NCBI GenBank assembly: GCA_021399445.1
Contig: JAJTUQ010000005.1
Coordinates: 682,001-746,000, forward strand
Reading direction: 5' to 3'
Length of the DNA stretch: 64,000 bases
Source: Xylogone sp. PMI_703
Lineage: Eukaryota; Ascomycota; Leotiomycetes
The position numbers and the translations under genes are program-made. This document shows positions 1-12,989 of this stretch, one piece after another (position 1 is the first letter of the stretch; each line of letters begins with the position of its first letter). The notes below the pieces were generated by a model. That model was given only the letters and a program-made list of their open reading frames with translations, was not told where the DNA came from and searched no databases.

Positions 1-1883
1 TGGCTGAGGGCCTGCCAACAAGATCTGATAGAAGCCGAACAGATATTGTCCGCTGAGGTTGAGTAGATTTGGATTTAATCGTGCTGATAATTTTTATATG
101 TCGTAAGCTGGCCATTCAGGGTTTGTTGGGCCGTGATAACAATTACTGTCTTTACAGGTACTTTCGTGATAAACATGAAAGTTAGTCTAGAGGAGCTTTG
201 AAGTAAGAAATTTGGTTACCAAAGACAAGATTGTGACATTGGGTGGCTTGATCTTGAACCAAGCCTGAAATTTCCCCATTCTCTACTCAATGTAGCAGGG
301 AGCGGGAAAGTGCGCCCAGGACCCCTGTGTGAAGACCCTGAATAATGCAACATAGTAAGGATTCACAGCAGCTGAGGTTGGATTTTAGAGCGAACTTGAT
401 AACCAGGTCTAGATTTGAACTAGCACATTTGTCAATACACGGTATTAACCTTCACAATACTCCGTAGAACCTACGAGCTTCGGCTTTCGGTGGTAAATAG
501 TCGCAACATTGTACATCTTGTTTCTCCATACATTGGTAGACGTGGCGGACGACGTCTTTTCACGAACTCAAGGAGGTGTATTGAGTTCACCGGCATAAAT
601 TACATACTGTTTTGACCCTTTCTGTAAGTATATAGTGTGATGCTAGACCCATGAGCTTCCGGAACAACGTGGCGTCACCTGTGGAGAAGACAAGATTTCT
701 CTCATTCTGTAAAGTAACCCAAGATTTCCTCGCCGCCTTGCCCTTGCATTTTTATTTCTTCGGATGAAAGCTTGTGTATTGGGATGAACAGTTGTGCGAA
801 TACACACGTATTCCTAAGCTGGTATCATTACGGAGTTATCGGTATTTCCGCAGCCATTTCGGCTGGATCAACAGATTTTGTGGGGAGCTTGACTATCCCC
901 GGATTCCGGAAGCAACAGTTTGGAATGCTTAACATTCTTTGACTAGGGCTCATTTGGAAAGCCTTGGTGACATATAGATGATACCTCATCGCCTACGAAT
1001 GCCATCCTTATGAATTATGCTTTTGGTATGAAGGATAAAGCTCCCATGTAGGATTCCAGACAATCAATAAGTGTAAGAGTGAGTATCGCTGAGACAAGAT
1101 GAATAAACATTCTGAGTTGCTCGCCTCTCAAGACTCGGGAATCTGGTAGTTGCACGGCATTGAAATTGAAGTTGACCGAAAGCAATTGAGCCCTCAGCAT
1201 AGGTAGACAACATCATCAGCACGCTCGCGTCCCGTAGTCGATCGTGAGAGCTGCAATTTCCCTTGGTCCGCAATATATTCAAACTTCCCTTCATCCTGGA
1301 TCGTTTTTCAGAATATTAGCCCACTCCGATAGTTTCCTATGCAGGCAAGCTCTGTGCGGGGAGACATGAGGCGTTTAGATGCGGCGTATTTTACGGGCTT
1401 AAGCTATAGTGGGGTGCATGGAGCTATCGTACTTAACCTACGGCCAGATTAGTAGTCTCTGTCGCTTCCAATCCGTTCGTATACTGGTTGGGGCTTTCGT
1501 ATACTTACTTATTTAGGTTAAGATTCTGGCTCTTCTTGAATCCACGAAATTGTAATTGAACCCCCTCATGCAAGGTTCTTGATTTATCAGCAATTCTACA
1601 TCCACCGATTCGGCGGAAGCTTCATCTAAGGATAGCTTAGGATAGAAAAGCTAACTAATGGACTCTTGTGGTCGAGTGGTAGTTTCAGGGAAACGCCATG
1701 ACCCTTTTACAGCAGGATCACTCTTAACCGTTTCTCACGGTAAGGTAGTAGTCTCCGTTCGACCGCGGCAAGAGGAAAAGCCTAGATCGTGGTACTTGAT
1801 GAAGATGAAAATCAGTAAAGAGAAGAGGCGGTGGAGATGTGCTATAAAGAAAGCTCATATTCCTGCCCTTGTTACCTAAATCC
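1..1883. other. Intergenic; no gene recognised
   Basis: Only short ORFs with no recognisable motif occur on either strand, and no splice-linked coding series was seen. A TACTCCGTA word lies at 458-466. The last few hundred bases should hold the promoter of the downstream esterase. A gene lying mainly left of the window cannot be excluded. Confidence 0.5.
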
Positions 1884-3694
1884 ATGCTTAAAGCTGGTTT
1901 TAAGGTCAAGATGGGCGTTCTATGGCTCTCTGGTATTGATGCTGCACTTCTAATAAACTCATGTTTCGTTCAATCAACTTCAACTTCCAAGCCTAGCCAT
2001 TCTAGCCTCCAAGTTGATCTAGGTTATGTCAAGTATAAGGGGGCTCATTTACAAGATACTGACGTGAACGTTTTTCATGGCATCCATTATGCACAACCAC
2101 CTATGGGAGAGTTACGCTGGCGTAAGCCAGCCTCAATCGAAGAGAAGAATACCTACCAAGGGCGAGTAATTGATGCCTCACAGTTTGGCCCCAACTGTCC
2201 TCAAATGGTTCCGCCTACAATTCCAGCAGCTCTCCCAGCGGTAGTGAATGATCCTTCAGAAGATTGTCTCTCTATGGATATCTATGTTCCAGCTCATCCT
2301 GTTTCTAAGGCACTACCTGTCATTGTCAACCTCCACGGTGGAGGCTACACACTTGGTGGAAGCGCAAGATTTCCTGGAGACGGAATAGTATATGAGTCGA
2401 AAGGTAAACTTGCTATTAGGAAATCTACCGCCTATAGTCTTTGCATATTTGTCATACTAATAAAAGTTATTTACAGGACAAATGATCTATGTGGTTGTCC
2501 AGTATAGGCTGGGTCTTTTTGGATTCCTAGCCGGGAGCGAGGTGATCGAAAATGGTGAAGCAAACACCGGATTGCTTGACCAGCGAGCTGCATTGATGTG
2601 GATACAACGGCATATTGCATCTTTTGGAGGCGATCCATCTCGAGTTACCATCTATGGAGCATCTGCTGGTGGTGGCAGCGTGCTTTACCAGCTGTTAGCC
2701 AATGGTGGTTCTGATACTCCTCCATTTAGCGCTGCTATTGCAGAGCTTCCATGGGTCCAACCTCTGATGAATGCTAGCAGCCAAAATATACAATATCGAG
2801 AGATTCTCAAACTAGCAAATGTCTCTGGCTTGGCTGGCCTTCGTTCACTCGACACCGGATTCCTCCAGAAAATCAATCAGCAACATGCGACTGAATATTT
2901 CCCGAGTCCAGGATATGGACAAGGGGTATTTGACTATGGCCCAGTTGTTGATGGAAAATTCATCCGCCAATTACCTAGCGAAGCGCTGAAGCAGGGGAAC
3001 TTCTATAGGGTTCCGTTATTAACTGACCACGATGCCTACGAGGGGTTTATATTCTCGAACCCTAATACAACTACCCAGGTAGCGGAAACGTTAGATGCGC
3101 GGTCTCTTTTCCCATACGCCAAGCCGAGTTTCTATGCACGACTGTATAACTTGTATCCAAGATCAGACTTCAATTCCACATTCTGGCAGCGTCAAACCTG
3201 GTTTGGAGATGTGGTTGTGAATTGTAAGTCTGCGTTTTTTAGACCTCAATCCTCCTAGAATACAAGAACAGCCACTGATATTCTTGCAACAAGGTCCAAC
3301 TTACTATGCTGCAAAGGCTTTCACGGATCTTGCTCAGAATTCCTCAGCGGTATTCAAATTAGTCTTTTCTGCTGGAAACCAGTTGCACGGTGCTACATCT
3401 CCATTTATATTTCCCAGCGGCAGGAACTGGGAAGGCGTCAACAACCAGACAATTGCAAACATTATGACAAATTACTTCATCAGCTTCGTTGTAGCGCATG
3501 ATCCGAACCCGCTTCGATGGCCTGAAGCGCCATTTTGGCACTCATATCTTGATGCCAAGGCGGCTAGTGTTGATGGCTCTGGCACGTTTAATGTCATGTC
3601 GGTGACATATAACTCTATAGGAAACACGCCAGATCCGGATGCAGGTCCGCGATGTGACTTCCTTTATGGGCAGAGTTACGCCCTCTCAAATTAA
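1884..3694 (+). CDS. Secreted type-B carboxylesterase/lipase
   Basis: Alpha/beta-hydrolase of the carboxylesterase type B (cholinesterase-like) family, which hydrolyses ester bonds, probably outside the cell. Exons are 1884-2403, 2477-3223 and 3294-3694; phases match and give about 555 aa, the usual family length. The second junction rebuilds NCPTYY and the first ends in GQMIYVVVQYRLG, both family-typical. Visible are a hydrophobic N-terminus (signal peptide), the EDCLSMDIY signature, the HGGG oxyanion loop, the nucleophile elbow GASAGGG (Ser near 236), an acidic residue in YEGF and a catalytic His in LHGAT. The start could also be the Met at 1911, which leaves a shorter signal peptide. Substrate cannot be predicted. 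No lesion seen. Confidence 0.93.
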
Positions 3695-4924
3695 AAGGGC
3701 TGTACAGGAGTGAAGAAGATAAAAGAATAATATTTGATTGTATTCGACAGAATCTCCCTCAGATTCTTAAATTTCAATTTTAAAGATAAAATATATGCTC
3801 TCCCTTTCCATTTGCGGTGTCAGTTTTCTATCACTTCGTAAAATTAGTCGTAGCTAAGCAATGGAACTCATAGTGTATATTGGAGCTACATTACCTTCTA
3901 TATCAAGGTCGGTATAGCCATTTCCAACTTTTTAGTGGCATGAAATCATGTAGCTTTGCGCAATAGTGAAGCATATGTGTAATTCACCACAAAAGGGATA
4001 CTTTCTTAGCCGAACTGGCTGTACTTTGGTGGTTAGAAGCTCATTTTCACTACCTTGAATTACTAGTGAAGATGAATGTAGTTAATAGAGTGTACGGCAC
4101 AACATGCACCAGTCCTTGGCGTATCCACAAATTCATGGGCGGCACGAAGGTTCTGTGCCCTAAACTGATTACCGCGATCTTTTTGATTCGTTAAGGAATC
4201 TCATTCTACCCTTTAATTCTCTTTTTTGTACAAGCTTATGATGCAACATATACACCATAAATAACTTCAGGGTCCGCAATTTCAATATTTGTGGAGTCCT
4301 GAAACTGATGCGTCAATGTAGGTTTGAGATGAGTTCTGAGACATCTGTCCGTCTCATTTGGGTGGTCTAAATACGAGGGTCCATGACGGTCTAGATTGAA
4401 AAGGAAAAGTCGAGATCTCGAATGATTAGCTGTCTTGAGAGTAGAGTAGCCAATCCGATGAAGTTGTGAACCCTCGGAAATAGGAGAGCATCGTTGTCCG
4501 AGGAGCGAAGCAATGATTAAGATGGCTCCAAAGACATGTACACCCGGCGTAAAAGTCAAATTGACCGGTTTTTGACAACACAATGGAACAATGGGCGCAA
4601 GTCGCAACCCCGAACAGTACCCATCACAGTTGCTTGGTTGTAAATCGACTAATCATGGCTCTTGTTATGTATAAAGCTGACGACTCAACCATTGGAACAT
4701 TCACCACCTCACATGTACTGAGACGTGGAATACGCCAAACAATACAGAATGTAGTGCTGTATTTCGAGAATGACTGCAGGAGGATGGTTAGAGAGGTCGT
4801 ATCTATTCTATTGTCGATACTCATGAAGGCATATAAATTCTGTCGGGCGGAAGATATGGTTATCCTCCCGACATTGACCTGGATTTTCTCAGTCTAAAGA
4901 TAAGAAGTTAATTTTTAACGGACA
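3695..4924. other. Intergenic; nothing supported
   Basis: About 1.2 kb between the esterase and the acetyltransferase. A 123-codon minus-strand frame (4236-4607) and a 104-codon plus frame (4583-4897) have no recognisable motifs and are treated as chance ORFs. The distal part should hold the promoter of the next gene. Confidence 0.45.
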
Positions 4925-5933
4925 ATGGATGACAAGCCTCGAGCACCGCCGTTTGGCGACTTACAACTTGCTTCTTTGAGTGATCTTCCGAGGATAGGCG
5001 TTGTAGCAGCTGCTGGTTTTAAGCACTCACAAGTGTTCGAGTTTACCAGGCCATATCACGACCAATATCCCGGTGATACGATAAAGGACTACCAACATAT
5101 CTTTAGGAGGCAAATCTTGGATCCAGAGTGGATTGTGTTGATAAGGCAGGACGTATTTGATTCCAAAGAGGATGAGAATGAGATCAGTATTGGAGAAAGA
5201 AATGGCCATTCTGAATCTGCGGGAAGCTCGAGAGCCCCCATGAAAAAGGTTATTGTTGGCGTGTGTAGTTGGAAATTGGAGAAGAAATCCAGAAAAAAGG
5301 GGGGTTTCCAACCTCTCTTTTATGGCTTAGGATTTGATGGTGAGTTTATAATCTGGATTTGCCAGTCAATTTTAGAAGGATGCGAGCTGTCTGTTACTGA
5401 GTGGAAAATCTAGACATGGCTACACAAAGAAATTGTTACCCCAAATGGAAACCACGAGATACCAACCTCGAGCGTCTGTGCAGAGTTGACCATGCCATTG
5501 AGGATGTTGAGAAGGAGTAAGCTTATATATGTTTTCTATTCGCGTTTTGTGCTATATTTGATCTTTAATACACTCCTCCCAATCTTCTCCATTTGATTAC
5601 GGGAAAAGATGATGCTATGTCAGATATTATCAGACTAATGTGCAAATAACATATAGGTATTTCCGTCACGCATGTATGCTCAAAATGATAGTCGTACATC
5701 CAACATATTGGCGTCGAGGGCATGGGTCTGCACTAGCTAACTGGGGGGCGAGCCTGATAGCAATTGATAACGTGGACCAAGGTGTTATTGCTTCGAGAAT
5801 GGGAGACACTCTTTTTACTAATTTGGGATTCGAGCACGTTGGATATTTTCATATTGAAGGTGACAAGGAGGCTCCAGATGGGATTGACCTTGCTATTCTG
5901 GCTCTTCGGAAAAGGCGTGATTATCGACCATAA
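4925..5933 (+). CDS. GNAT-family N-acetyltransferase
   Basis: Predicted acetyl-CoA-dependent acetyltransferase. Exons 4925-5339, 5414-5516 and 5657-5933 join in phase to give 264 aa; the small middle exon carries no usable ATG and is easily missed. The N-terminal half has the usual GNAT start (LASLSDLPRIGVVAAAGF, residues 15-32) and the strand VIVGVCSWK. The C-terminal exon holds motif A, VVHPTYWRRGHGSAL (about 185-199), where the R-R-G-H-G turn binds the CoA pyrophosphate, followed by LFTNLGFEHVG, the usual GNAT C-terminal element. Many copies of this fungal subfamily exist and substrates are unknown. It stands alone, with AT-rich intergenic DNA downstream. Confidence 0.88.
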
Positions 5934-7318
5934 GAGGTGGTTGCACTATAGAAGCAACCCATTTTGTTTTGTCACAAAGTACTTTTAGCATGTCAAATAT
6001 TTCTAGACAAGTCACTAGGCTATGTCATATGAGGTTACATTAGTATATGCTAAATTTATATTGTGCGGTGTCAAATACTTCTAGTACGTTAATTAGGTTT
6101 CGTTTTGTATAATAACGTGAGCCTGCTTTCTGTCTTCTTCCTTTGCTACAACCTGATTCTTCATCTCTCATCTGGGAAGCCTAATAGAATATTTTATGAA
6201 TAGACTAGTATAGAACTACAATATCGTATTAATGGATTTTATATGGTGGTTAAGCAACGCCTATCTAAATAAGTGTGTTTATGGTCTGTTTATTTGCGGT
6301 ACGTACGATTCAACCACTTATCTAGTTATTACCTAGTGAACGTGCTAGCAAAGGATTCTACCGCCATAAAGTATGAATTAGCATTCGTATTTCTGGTAGC
6401 TGAGAGATTATTTTGCATATCTCCTTTTATTTAGGAATTCTTATATAACTCACGCCACGACGTGAGCTCTAAATGAACTTCATTTATTCATATTGCTAGA
6501 TATTGGTGTACGACAGATCGCGGACCTGGATTTTAGTGTAATCCTACTGGTAAAGAGACTCATAGGATGAGTTGGCATCTAATACTAATGTACTATGAGC
6601 CCATGGATTGCGAAACTCAAAGGCTCAGCATTTCACAATGAGATAATAATGTATTTGCAGCCCTGAGCAACCACTTCATTTCAATATTTGATCCTTACGT
6701 TTTCTGGTGGCAGTGGCAAATAATGGAGAGAGTGGGTATATTATTTTGCATATCTTTTGTCAAATAACCTTCCTAATTGGGATTCTCCTTCCTGTACTGC
6801 AACAAGTTTGATAATACATGTCTCATATGTACGCATAGATTTGCCTGACTCCTGGAACCTGGCCTACGAACGGTGGAGAGAAGTACATTTAACTATTGCT
6901 ATTTGGAATGGTCATCACATAATAGAAAGTAGCAACATTCCTAAGGTTAAGTTGGCTTGATTTCTAATATGGAGGGCATTGCTGGCACCATAGGTGCTGA
7001 AACATTATGCCTATTTTCGCTGAGACGGTACTTGCTTTTCTTATATTGTCGAATCAACGGGTTACATTGTCGACTGTCAGCTCAGCCACGGAATCCCACG
7101 CCAAGTAAGTCACCTACGCATAGAAAAAGTATGACAAAAAGGAAAAATGACAAGAAAAATTTGTTATGCTGTCTACCCGGTTTCGGAGCAAGAGGCTCAA
7201 ATCTCTTATGTATTTGTAGCGCGTTTAAGCACTGAAACTCTGGTAACGAGTCTGCAAAATAAGTTTTTGTATCTGCGACACCAATTCTGACGAATAAAAT
7301 CAAGCCATAGAAACTGGC
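5934..7318. other. AT-rich intergenic stretch
   Basis: About 1.4 kb, visibly AT-rich, with only short ORFs (for example 6757-6960 and 6957-7235) that show no motif. No terminal repeats or transposase remnants were noticed. The right end should hold the promoter of the following regulator. Confidence 0.5.
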
Positions 7319-9794
7319 ATGGACTCTTTACCTTTCGATTGGGAGCCTTTTAGGTCTTTAGGAACATTAGTTGAGATTGAGCCTTATGAAGAGCGATTAG
7401 ATGCTGAGGCAAGTGGGACATCTCATCCGGGGCATGAATATGTTGGTCCCATAAATGATATCCCGAGCAGCGCGTGGCCGCATCTCGTACCTAGCCCAGA
7501 CAATAATTATTCGGTAAACAAAGCTGTTTTCTTCTCGTACAGGAAAATTCTGATTTGCTTTTTAGGCTCAGCCCGTAGAATTTCAACTGGCCGACCAGCC
7601 TATACCATACTCTCGTGAGCCAGATAGCCTGGATCGTCTGCACAGTTACCATAACACCCCTACCGCCTCGGCTTTGGAGGCCCAGTTTCTAGGCTCGTCC
7701 TCCCAACAACCATTCTCTCTGCAGGAGGGGTCGCAGACCAGGCTCCCAGATATTCCGATACGATCCATTCAACAAGTGCCGGCTTTGAATAATGGTCAAA
7801 ATGGCGGGGGTATTGGTACAGATGCTCTGAACCCAAATTTTCGTGCTGGAAGGGATTCTGGATATTATCATCTCTTTAACTTTAACTCTTTTACTGTGCC
7901 TCGCACACATGATACTTCATTAGAGATGTATGAGACACAGCCCTCAGTTGGTTCGCAGCTGGACTTGGAAGCCGTACTGAGCGGCTTCGGAGCGTATTCT
8001 GATAGTCATAGCCCCAGCTTGGGAAGATATAGTGAGCCATCGTTAGTGCCTGATAATGTGACCACTACAAATCTGCACAACTTGGGCCTGTCGAATTATT
8101 TCTCTATGAATGATTGCCTTCAACTCCAACAAATTACCCCTGAAATGGATGATATGCATGCCACAGTCTCAACCCAAGGTAGCACTGATGAGCCAAGTTT
8201 CAGTCATTCGAGCCATGGAGAAGACCTCAATACTCAAACGTTACCTGATGATACATCCAATACCATGACAGTGGATAGAGAAGTGCCAGAGATATCCGTT
8301 TCTATTAGAGGTCCTGAAGCCAGGCAACGAACACGTAAACGACAACATAATCAAAGAAAACCGCTAACACCGGAGGAGAGAGTAAGGATAAACGCAATGC
8401 GAAAGCAAGGATCGTGCTGGAGCTGTCATATCAACAAAAAGCCAGTATGCATAGTTATTAGCCATCTAAGAGAGCCTCTACTGACAGCGGATTCCTAGTG
8501 TGATCCGAACACGCCTTGTCGCAACTGCAAGAATAATGCCACGGCGCCCATATTTAACCAACCTTGTTGCAGAGATAATGTAATGGACGTTATGCCGTTT
8601 CGGCGAGGCAACTCGCGCATGGGAAAGACCGATTCAAAATTGCCAAAATTAAGCTGGCCCGATGAGAATACAGAAGTGAAGTGGGTGAAACTAGTGTATC
8701 CATTTCAAATCGACCATGGTCGGACACGTCCTGTCCTCAAGGTGGCTTGCCGACAGTTCAATCCGGACCCTGACGAGGTGCTAGATGAGGAATATAATGT
8801 GAATGGAAGGTCGATAAGACTGAGATTACCACCATATGCATGTGTAAGTAACTCGCCAATGTTAATGAAAGCATCAATTTACTCAATTATTTTTAGTTTG
8901 ACCAGTACGATACACGCATGAAAACCATGATGAGTGACTTCATGGATGATTGCATGAAGTCCATGGAAATGACCATGCTAAGTATGATCACTGATGAGCT
9001 ACACAGGTGTACCATTGCCGAGGCAATTCGTTATTCGAGAGGTCCAAATGGTAAATATGTCAATGAAGCACTAAAAATCCGGGCTGGAGCTGTTTTAATA
9101 GCATCTAGCCTTTCTCTACATGGCGAAGAAAACCTTGGGATCCTCGACTACCCTGCTGAAACTCCCAGCTACTTCAAGAAGCCTATCCCTACTGTTCTAG
9201 AGTACCAGATGGATACGATGTCTATAGATGTCATGAAATTCCATCTACGTGTGGCTTTAAGACGGCTGAAAGAACTCATATTCAAGCAAAAGCCAAAAGA
9301 GGTGTGGTATGAAACATTTTTGATAATCTTTGTTCTTCTAAGCACACTAGAATTCGTCTATCAGAAGCAAGAAGTGTATGTTGCTTGGCATCAGGGCACG
9401 GTATGGTTGTCGCTAAGGCGGATTTAAGGCTTGATGCTAATGAATGTTGACAGAGCCAATATAGTAGTGTAAATCATGTGGCGTCCGAAATGATGAAGGA
9501 ATGGAGACAGTCTGCAGTTAATTTGATCAGACATTTTCGATTCGTATTAAGGGGTCACACGCCATTCACTAAATCGTGGCAACAAAATAAAACGAATGGA
9601 CTAGATGTTGAAGCTTCTCGCTTCCTAGCCAGGGTAAATAATATAGTGCACATACGAAGTGAGTGGTTCTTGATTCTCTGGATCATATCTCGAAGTGTGA
9701 CTAACGATCCAATTAAGAACCTGAGCTTGAGGGATTGAAAGAGTCTAAAGAGTTTGTGCCTTTTATGTGGCTTTCGCATCTATTTGTAGATTAG
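7319..9794 (+). CDS. Large putative Zn-cluster transcription factor
   Basis: Six exons (7319-7513, 7566-8444, 8499-8843, 8897-9400, 9454-9658, 9718-9794) join in phase to give 734 aa. The Cys-rich motif is central (about 349-382) instead of N-terminal: C-x2-C-x6-C-x5-C-x2-C, then a longer x12 loop to CC. It follows a very basic stretch (RQRTRKRQHNQRKPL) that could contact DNA or act as a nuclear signal. An intron sits directly before the third Cys. The first 340 residues are Ser/Thr/Gln-rich and low in structure; the C-terminal third is helical. Binding sites and targets are unknown. The weakest call is the last intron, chosen because it has a GTGAGT donor and a CTAAC branch and extends the frame sensibly. 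Confidence 0.75.
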
Positions 9795-9846
9795 CTCAGA
9801 TTGTATCGAGTTAGCTGGGCGTCCTTTCCCGAAACTCGTTGATATA

Positions 9847-10715
9847 TTAACCAGCATTCTGGCTATTCTCATGTGAAATAACATTCTCCTTGGAAGCAGG
9901 AAACAAAACCATGCTTCGTCTCAGCTCCTCTGCCCTTTCCTCGCTAACCCCTTGCAATAGCAAATGCCGCTTACCCTTAGAGCTCCACTCCGGATACTTG
10001 AGCAAGTCCTATAAATCCGGTTTCCAGAAGCTTCTTTTCATTAGCAGCGAAGGGTCAGCTGGTATAAACCACTTCCAGACTGGCACCGGTCCACCCGAGA
10101 AAAGTCTATCTGGGCTGTTACTGTGGATTACGAGCCCAAGGAACTGTACAGAAACAAAACCAGGTTGCAATGAGGAAGACGACGATGTGGTTTGCAGACG
10201 AGATAGGATGGAGGAGATAGGATTCGAATCTGAATCGGAGGAAGCCAAAGGTCCATCAAGGTGGTCAGATAATCGTGGATCCTAGCGGGGCTAGATACAT
10301 CTATAGCTGGGAGTTGAGAGGAACCAAGGTCTCGTAACCCGTGAAGCAGCTTGAGTTCTTCATGGCCAACTTTTACTGGGATAGCGTTCGAGGACGAAAC
10401 TGAAGCTGGAATTGAAGACTGAACGTGAACTGAATTCCAATGATGGAATACGGTTAATGGGTGAAGGTCGTTGGTTGTTTTAGCAATGCTAATGAGCAAT
10501 TCGTGAGAATGAGAGCATATCTCCAAGTCGTGGTTGTAGTAGTCCACTATATCCTCACTCTATTATGTCTTAAGGTTCGCAAAATATCATAGTATGATTG
10601 AAGGGTTGGTAGAATGTGGACATTTATTTACAAAGGTTGCCCGATATTGCTGGGAATTTTGTGCTCCAGATCCTGAATATGGAGAATACGGTGGAGGAGG
10701 CTCAGGCGGTTCCAT
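9847..10715 (-). pseudogene. Decayed protein-coding gene, unknown family
   Basis: A coding series can be read from ATG at 10715 (starting MEPPEPPPPYSPYSG) through a GTAAAT..TAG intron (10560-10631) into a frame with SHELLISIAKTTND and GHEELKLLHGLRDLG. Near 10270-10290 the coding signal moves to another frame (DPRLSDHLDGPLASSD, then FSGGPVPVWKWFIP). That frame meets an in-frame TAG at 10009-10011, after which coding-like sequence resumes (DLLKYPEWSSKGKRHLLLQG) to a stop at 9847. So there is one frame break and one nonsense codon, the latter explainable as CAG to TAG. The family is not recognised. It ends 52 bp from the tail of the convergent regulator and sits beside another wreck. Confidence 0.6.
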
Positions 10716-10842
10716 TTTTAAAAATACTCAATTGAGTAAAGGAGGATAATTTTGAGTGTGTTGGTTATTGCTAGTGTATAAAAGATGGGGTTGTTTGAAT
10801 CAAATTTGATGCGAGAAGAACTTTTGGAAGATATGCTGTAGA

Positions 10843-11715
10843 TTAGAAGAGATAAAGAACCTCTAAATCTTTCATTGCCCCCGGATTCTCCCAATACCGG
10901 AAACCCAAGCGGTCGTGATTTGGACCGCTACCTGGGTCAAGAACTACAGCCAGAAAGTAAAGGCCAACGATTGATATAATCTTGGGATAAGTGAACTAAA
11001 ATTCTGATTCGCCATATATGCGCACCGAGTGGATATTTGTGATTACAACAACAAATGTAACGATACTGATCGATGCTGCTGCTGGGTTCATATTGCCGTT
11101 CTAGAAGCCAATAATAATAGATGCCGTGGAGATCTCGAAGCTATTCGTAAGGGCTGCAGAGTACCAAATCTGTGTCCAGCGAGTATTAGGTTCAGGCGAA
11201 TATCAATATAAGGAATAAATACATTCCCTCCAACTGCAAAGCCCATAGCCTCATCCACACATCGAGAACTGAAACGAGGAATTGCGCCAGAGAGGGCAGA
11301 CCACGTAGTCATCTCTCCTAAGCATTGCATCTAAAGCGACCGGTTCAGCATATGAACTCATACTGTAGAATCATTTGCTCAATATGATTCTCAGCTGGGT
11401 GTAATTTACCATGCAGAAGGTAGCAAATCCCGTGAAAATGTAACCAAGCAATAGAGATAGCGACACGGCTTGGGTAAGAATAATGCCAATACCAAAGAAA
11501 AGGCCAGGGCCCATGGTTCCTCCAATGGTAATGGACTGGATGTGCCGAGATTTCAAAGCTACGAGTTGATTTGACCGTGTTAGCACCCCCCATATGCAGG
11601 GCTTAATTAGTCTGGGGGTTTGCAACTTGTAGAGGGAACCCGGAACATGAGGAAAAGGAGAAAAAGCAAGTAGTGGCGCTGAAACATCACCTGAAAGTAC
11701 CACTTTGAGAGCCAT
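10843..11715 (-). pseudogene. Amino acid permease remnant (YAT/APC family)
   Basis: Integral-membrane amino acid permease, now broken. Exons 11410-11715, 11223-11330 and 10843-11169 still have good splice sites and matching phases. They give SRHIQSITIGGTMGPGLF (TM1), CLGEMTTWSALSGAIPRF, then IWYSAALTNSFEISTASIIIG and GPNHDRLGFRYWENPGAM, all fungal permease landmarks. Two in-frame TAG codons (11101-11103 and 10996-10998) stand where the family has Trp (GFWN and ESEFWF). Both are TGG to TAG, that is CpA to TpA on the other strand, the RIP preference. The coding signal ends after about 245 residues against some 500-560 in intact permeases, so the 3' half is also lost. Confidence 0.82.
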
Positions 11716-12989
11716 TAGGAGATACTTCTGGGTGTATACTTTTTCTCAAGCCCTCCACCTTATATACTCCATACTATAAGAATCTTAATAGTTCCCAGTT
11801 TTCATAATGGTAACTGAGAAGCTCTTAGCCTATCATCTCACCTTGTCAAGAACTTCATCCAACTTCATTTGATTCTTAGTAATTGCATATCAAAACATGG
11901 ACGAAAGGAATAATGCGATTGAGGAACTTCGCCATGCAGAAGCTGCAGATATGTATAGTGATATCCCAAGTTTCCAGAAGTTCAGATACGTGAGCCGTGA
12001 GTAGGTACCCTGACCGGTTTTCTAGCATATAAGTCGGCGAAGGCCGTATATTTTACATGGTTTCCTTATGTGTCCGCATATGTGGGAAGGTGAAAATTCT
12101 GACATTTTCTTTAGGTAGACAGGCTGAAAGTCCTCGGGGTCTTCAACTTGCCAGTATCTCTTGTTGCAGATGAGCGAACCAGGCTGGTGTGACCCTCCTT
12201 CGAGGTTGCCTTGCCACGTAGCACTCCTCCCTCCGCCAATCCTAAACATGGCAAACAGAAGGAAAAGTGCCGATGCCCGAGAGCATGCTCAACAAAAACC
12301 GTCGTTCCTACCATGATGCGAGCGGAACGCTTTGAAAATATGTATTGCGACATAAGCTATGGCTTGTGACAATTCTCAAACACTGTTTGCCATGGGAATT
12401 CTATGAATCGCAATTTTAGTTGGTCTGTATTTATCCTTTGGAGCATGCTGTTAATGCTGATCGCCATTGAAGAGACCCGACGAAATTTTCGATGCGAAAT
12501 CAAACGGAAACGGGTATCTTCACGCGGGTGGAGGGTGTAGTAAATGGATGATATTATTCGGCATGGATATTTTCAGGATCAACTTTGGTACCAGCGGTGA
12601 CGTGGTACAAGTTTGCCGTATACCACCAATACGCATCTTTTCAACCCCATTTACGTGCCTCTATGGTGCCATATAGACTCTGTTATTTTTGTGGAAACTC
12701 TAATCCAGACCACAAAAGAGTGGCCTCTCTGTGAACAGAGAAAAGGATATCGGTGAGCCCCTCCAATGGCCTCGTATTACAGCGGATTCAAGGGGGCTTG
12801 GTGGTACAAAGGAGGGTCTACTCTATCCAACCGCGTGTCGGATCTGCATATTTCGCTGAAGCCTTGTCGGAATGTCTCTTCAGCCTTCGCTTTCTGGTCA
12901 AATATATAAAATGGACTATCTCGTTTATCATATCCTGAAGCCTTAGTGTAAATCAACAGATTTTTTTGTAGACCCTCAAACTCTTCCAA
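11716..12989. other. Intergenic with possible small relic ORFs
   Basis: A plus-strand frame from ATG 11897 reads MDERNNAIEELRHAEA and onward, looks helical, and could continue through a GTGAGT..TAG intron at 11997; it is too short to call. Overlapping minus frames (12022-12249, 12111-12353) are not convincing. 12753-12989 should contain the 5' flank of the dioxygenase gene. Confidence 0.35.

Noticed and set aside
4236..4607. 123-codon minus-strand ORF
   Set aside because: No motif, no splice partners, intergenic composition.
9890..10285. 131-codon plus ORF
   Set aside because: It is antisense to the decayed minus-strand gene, whose frames look more protein-like.
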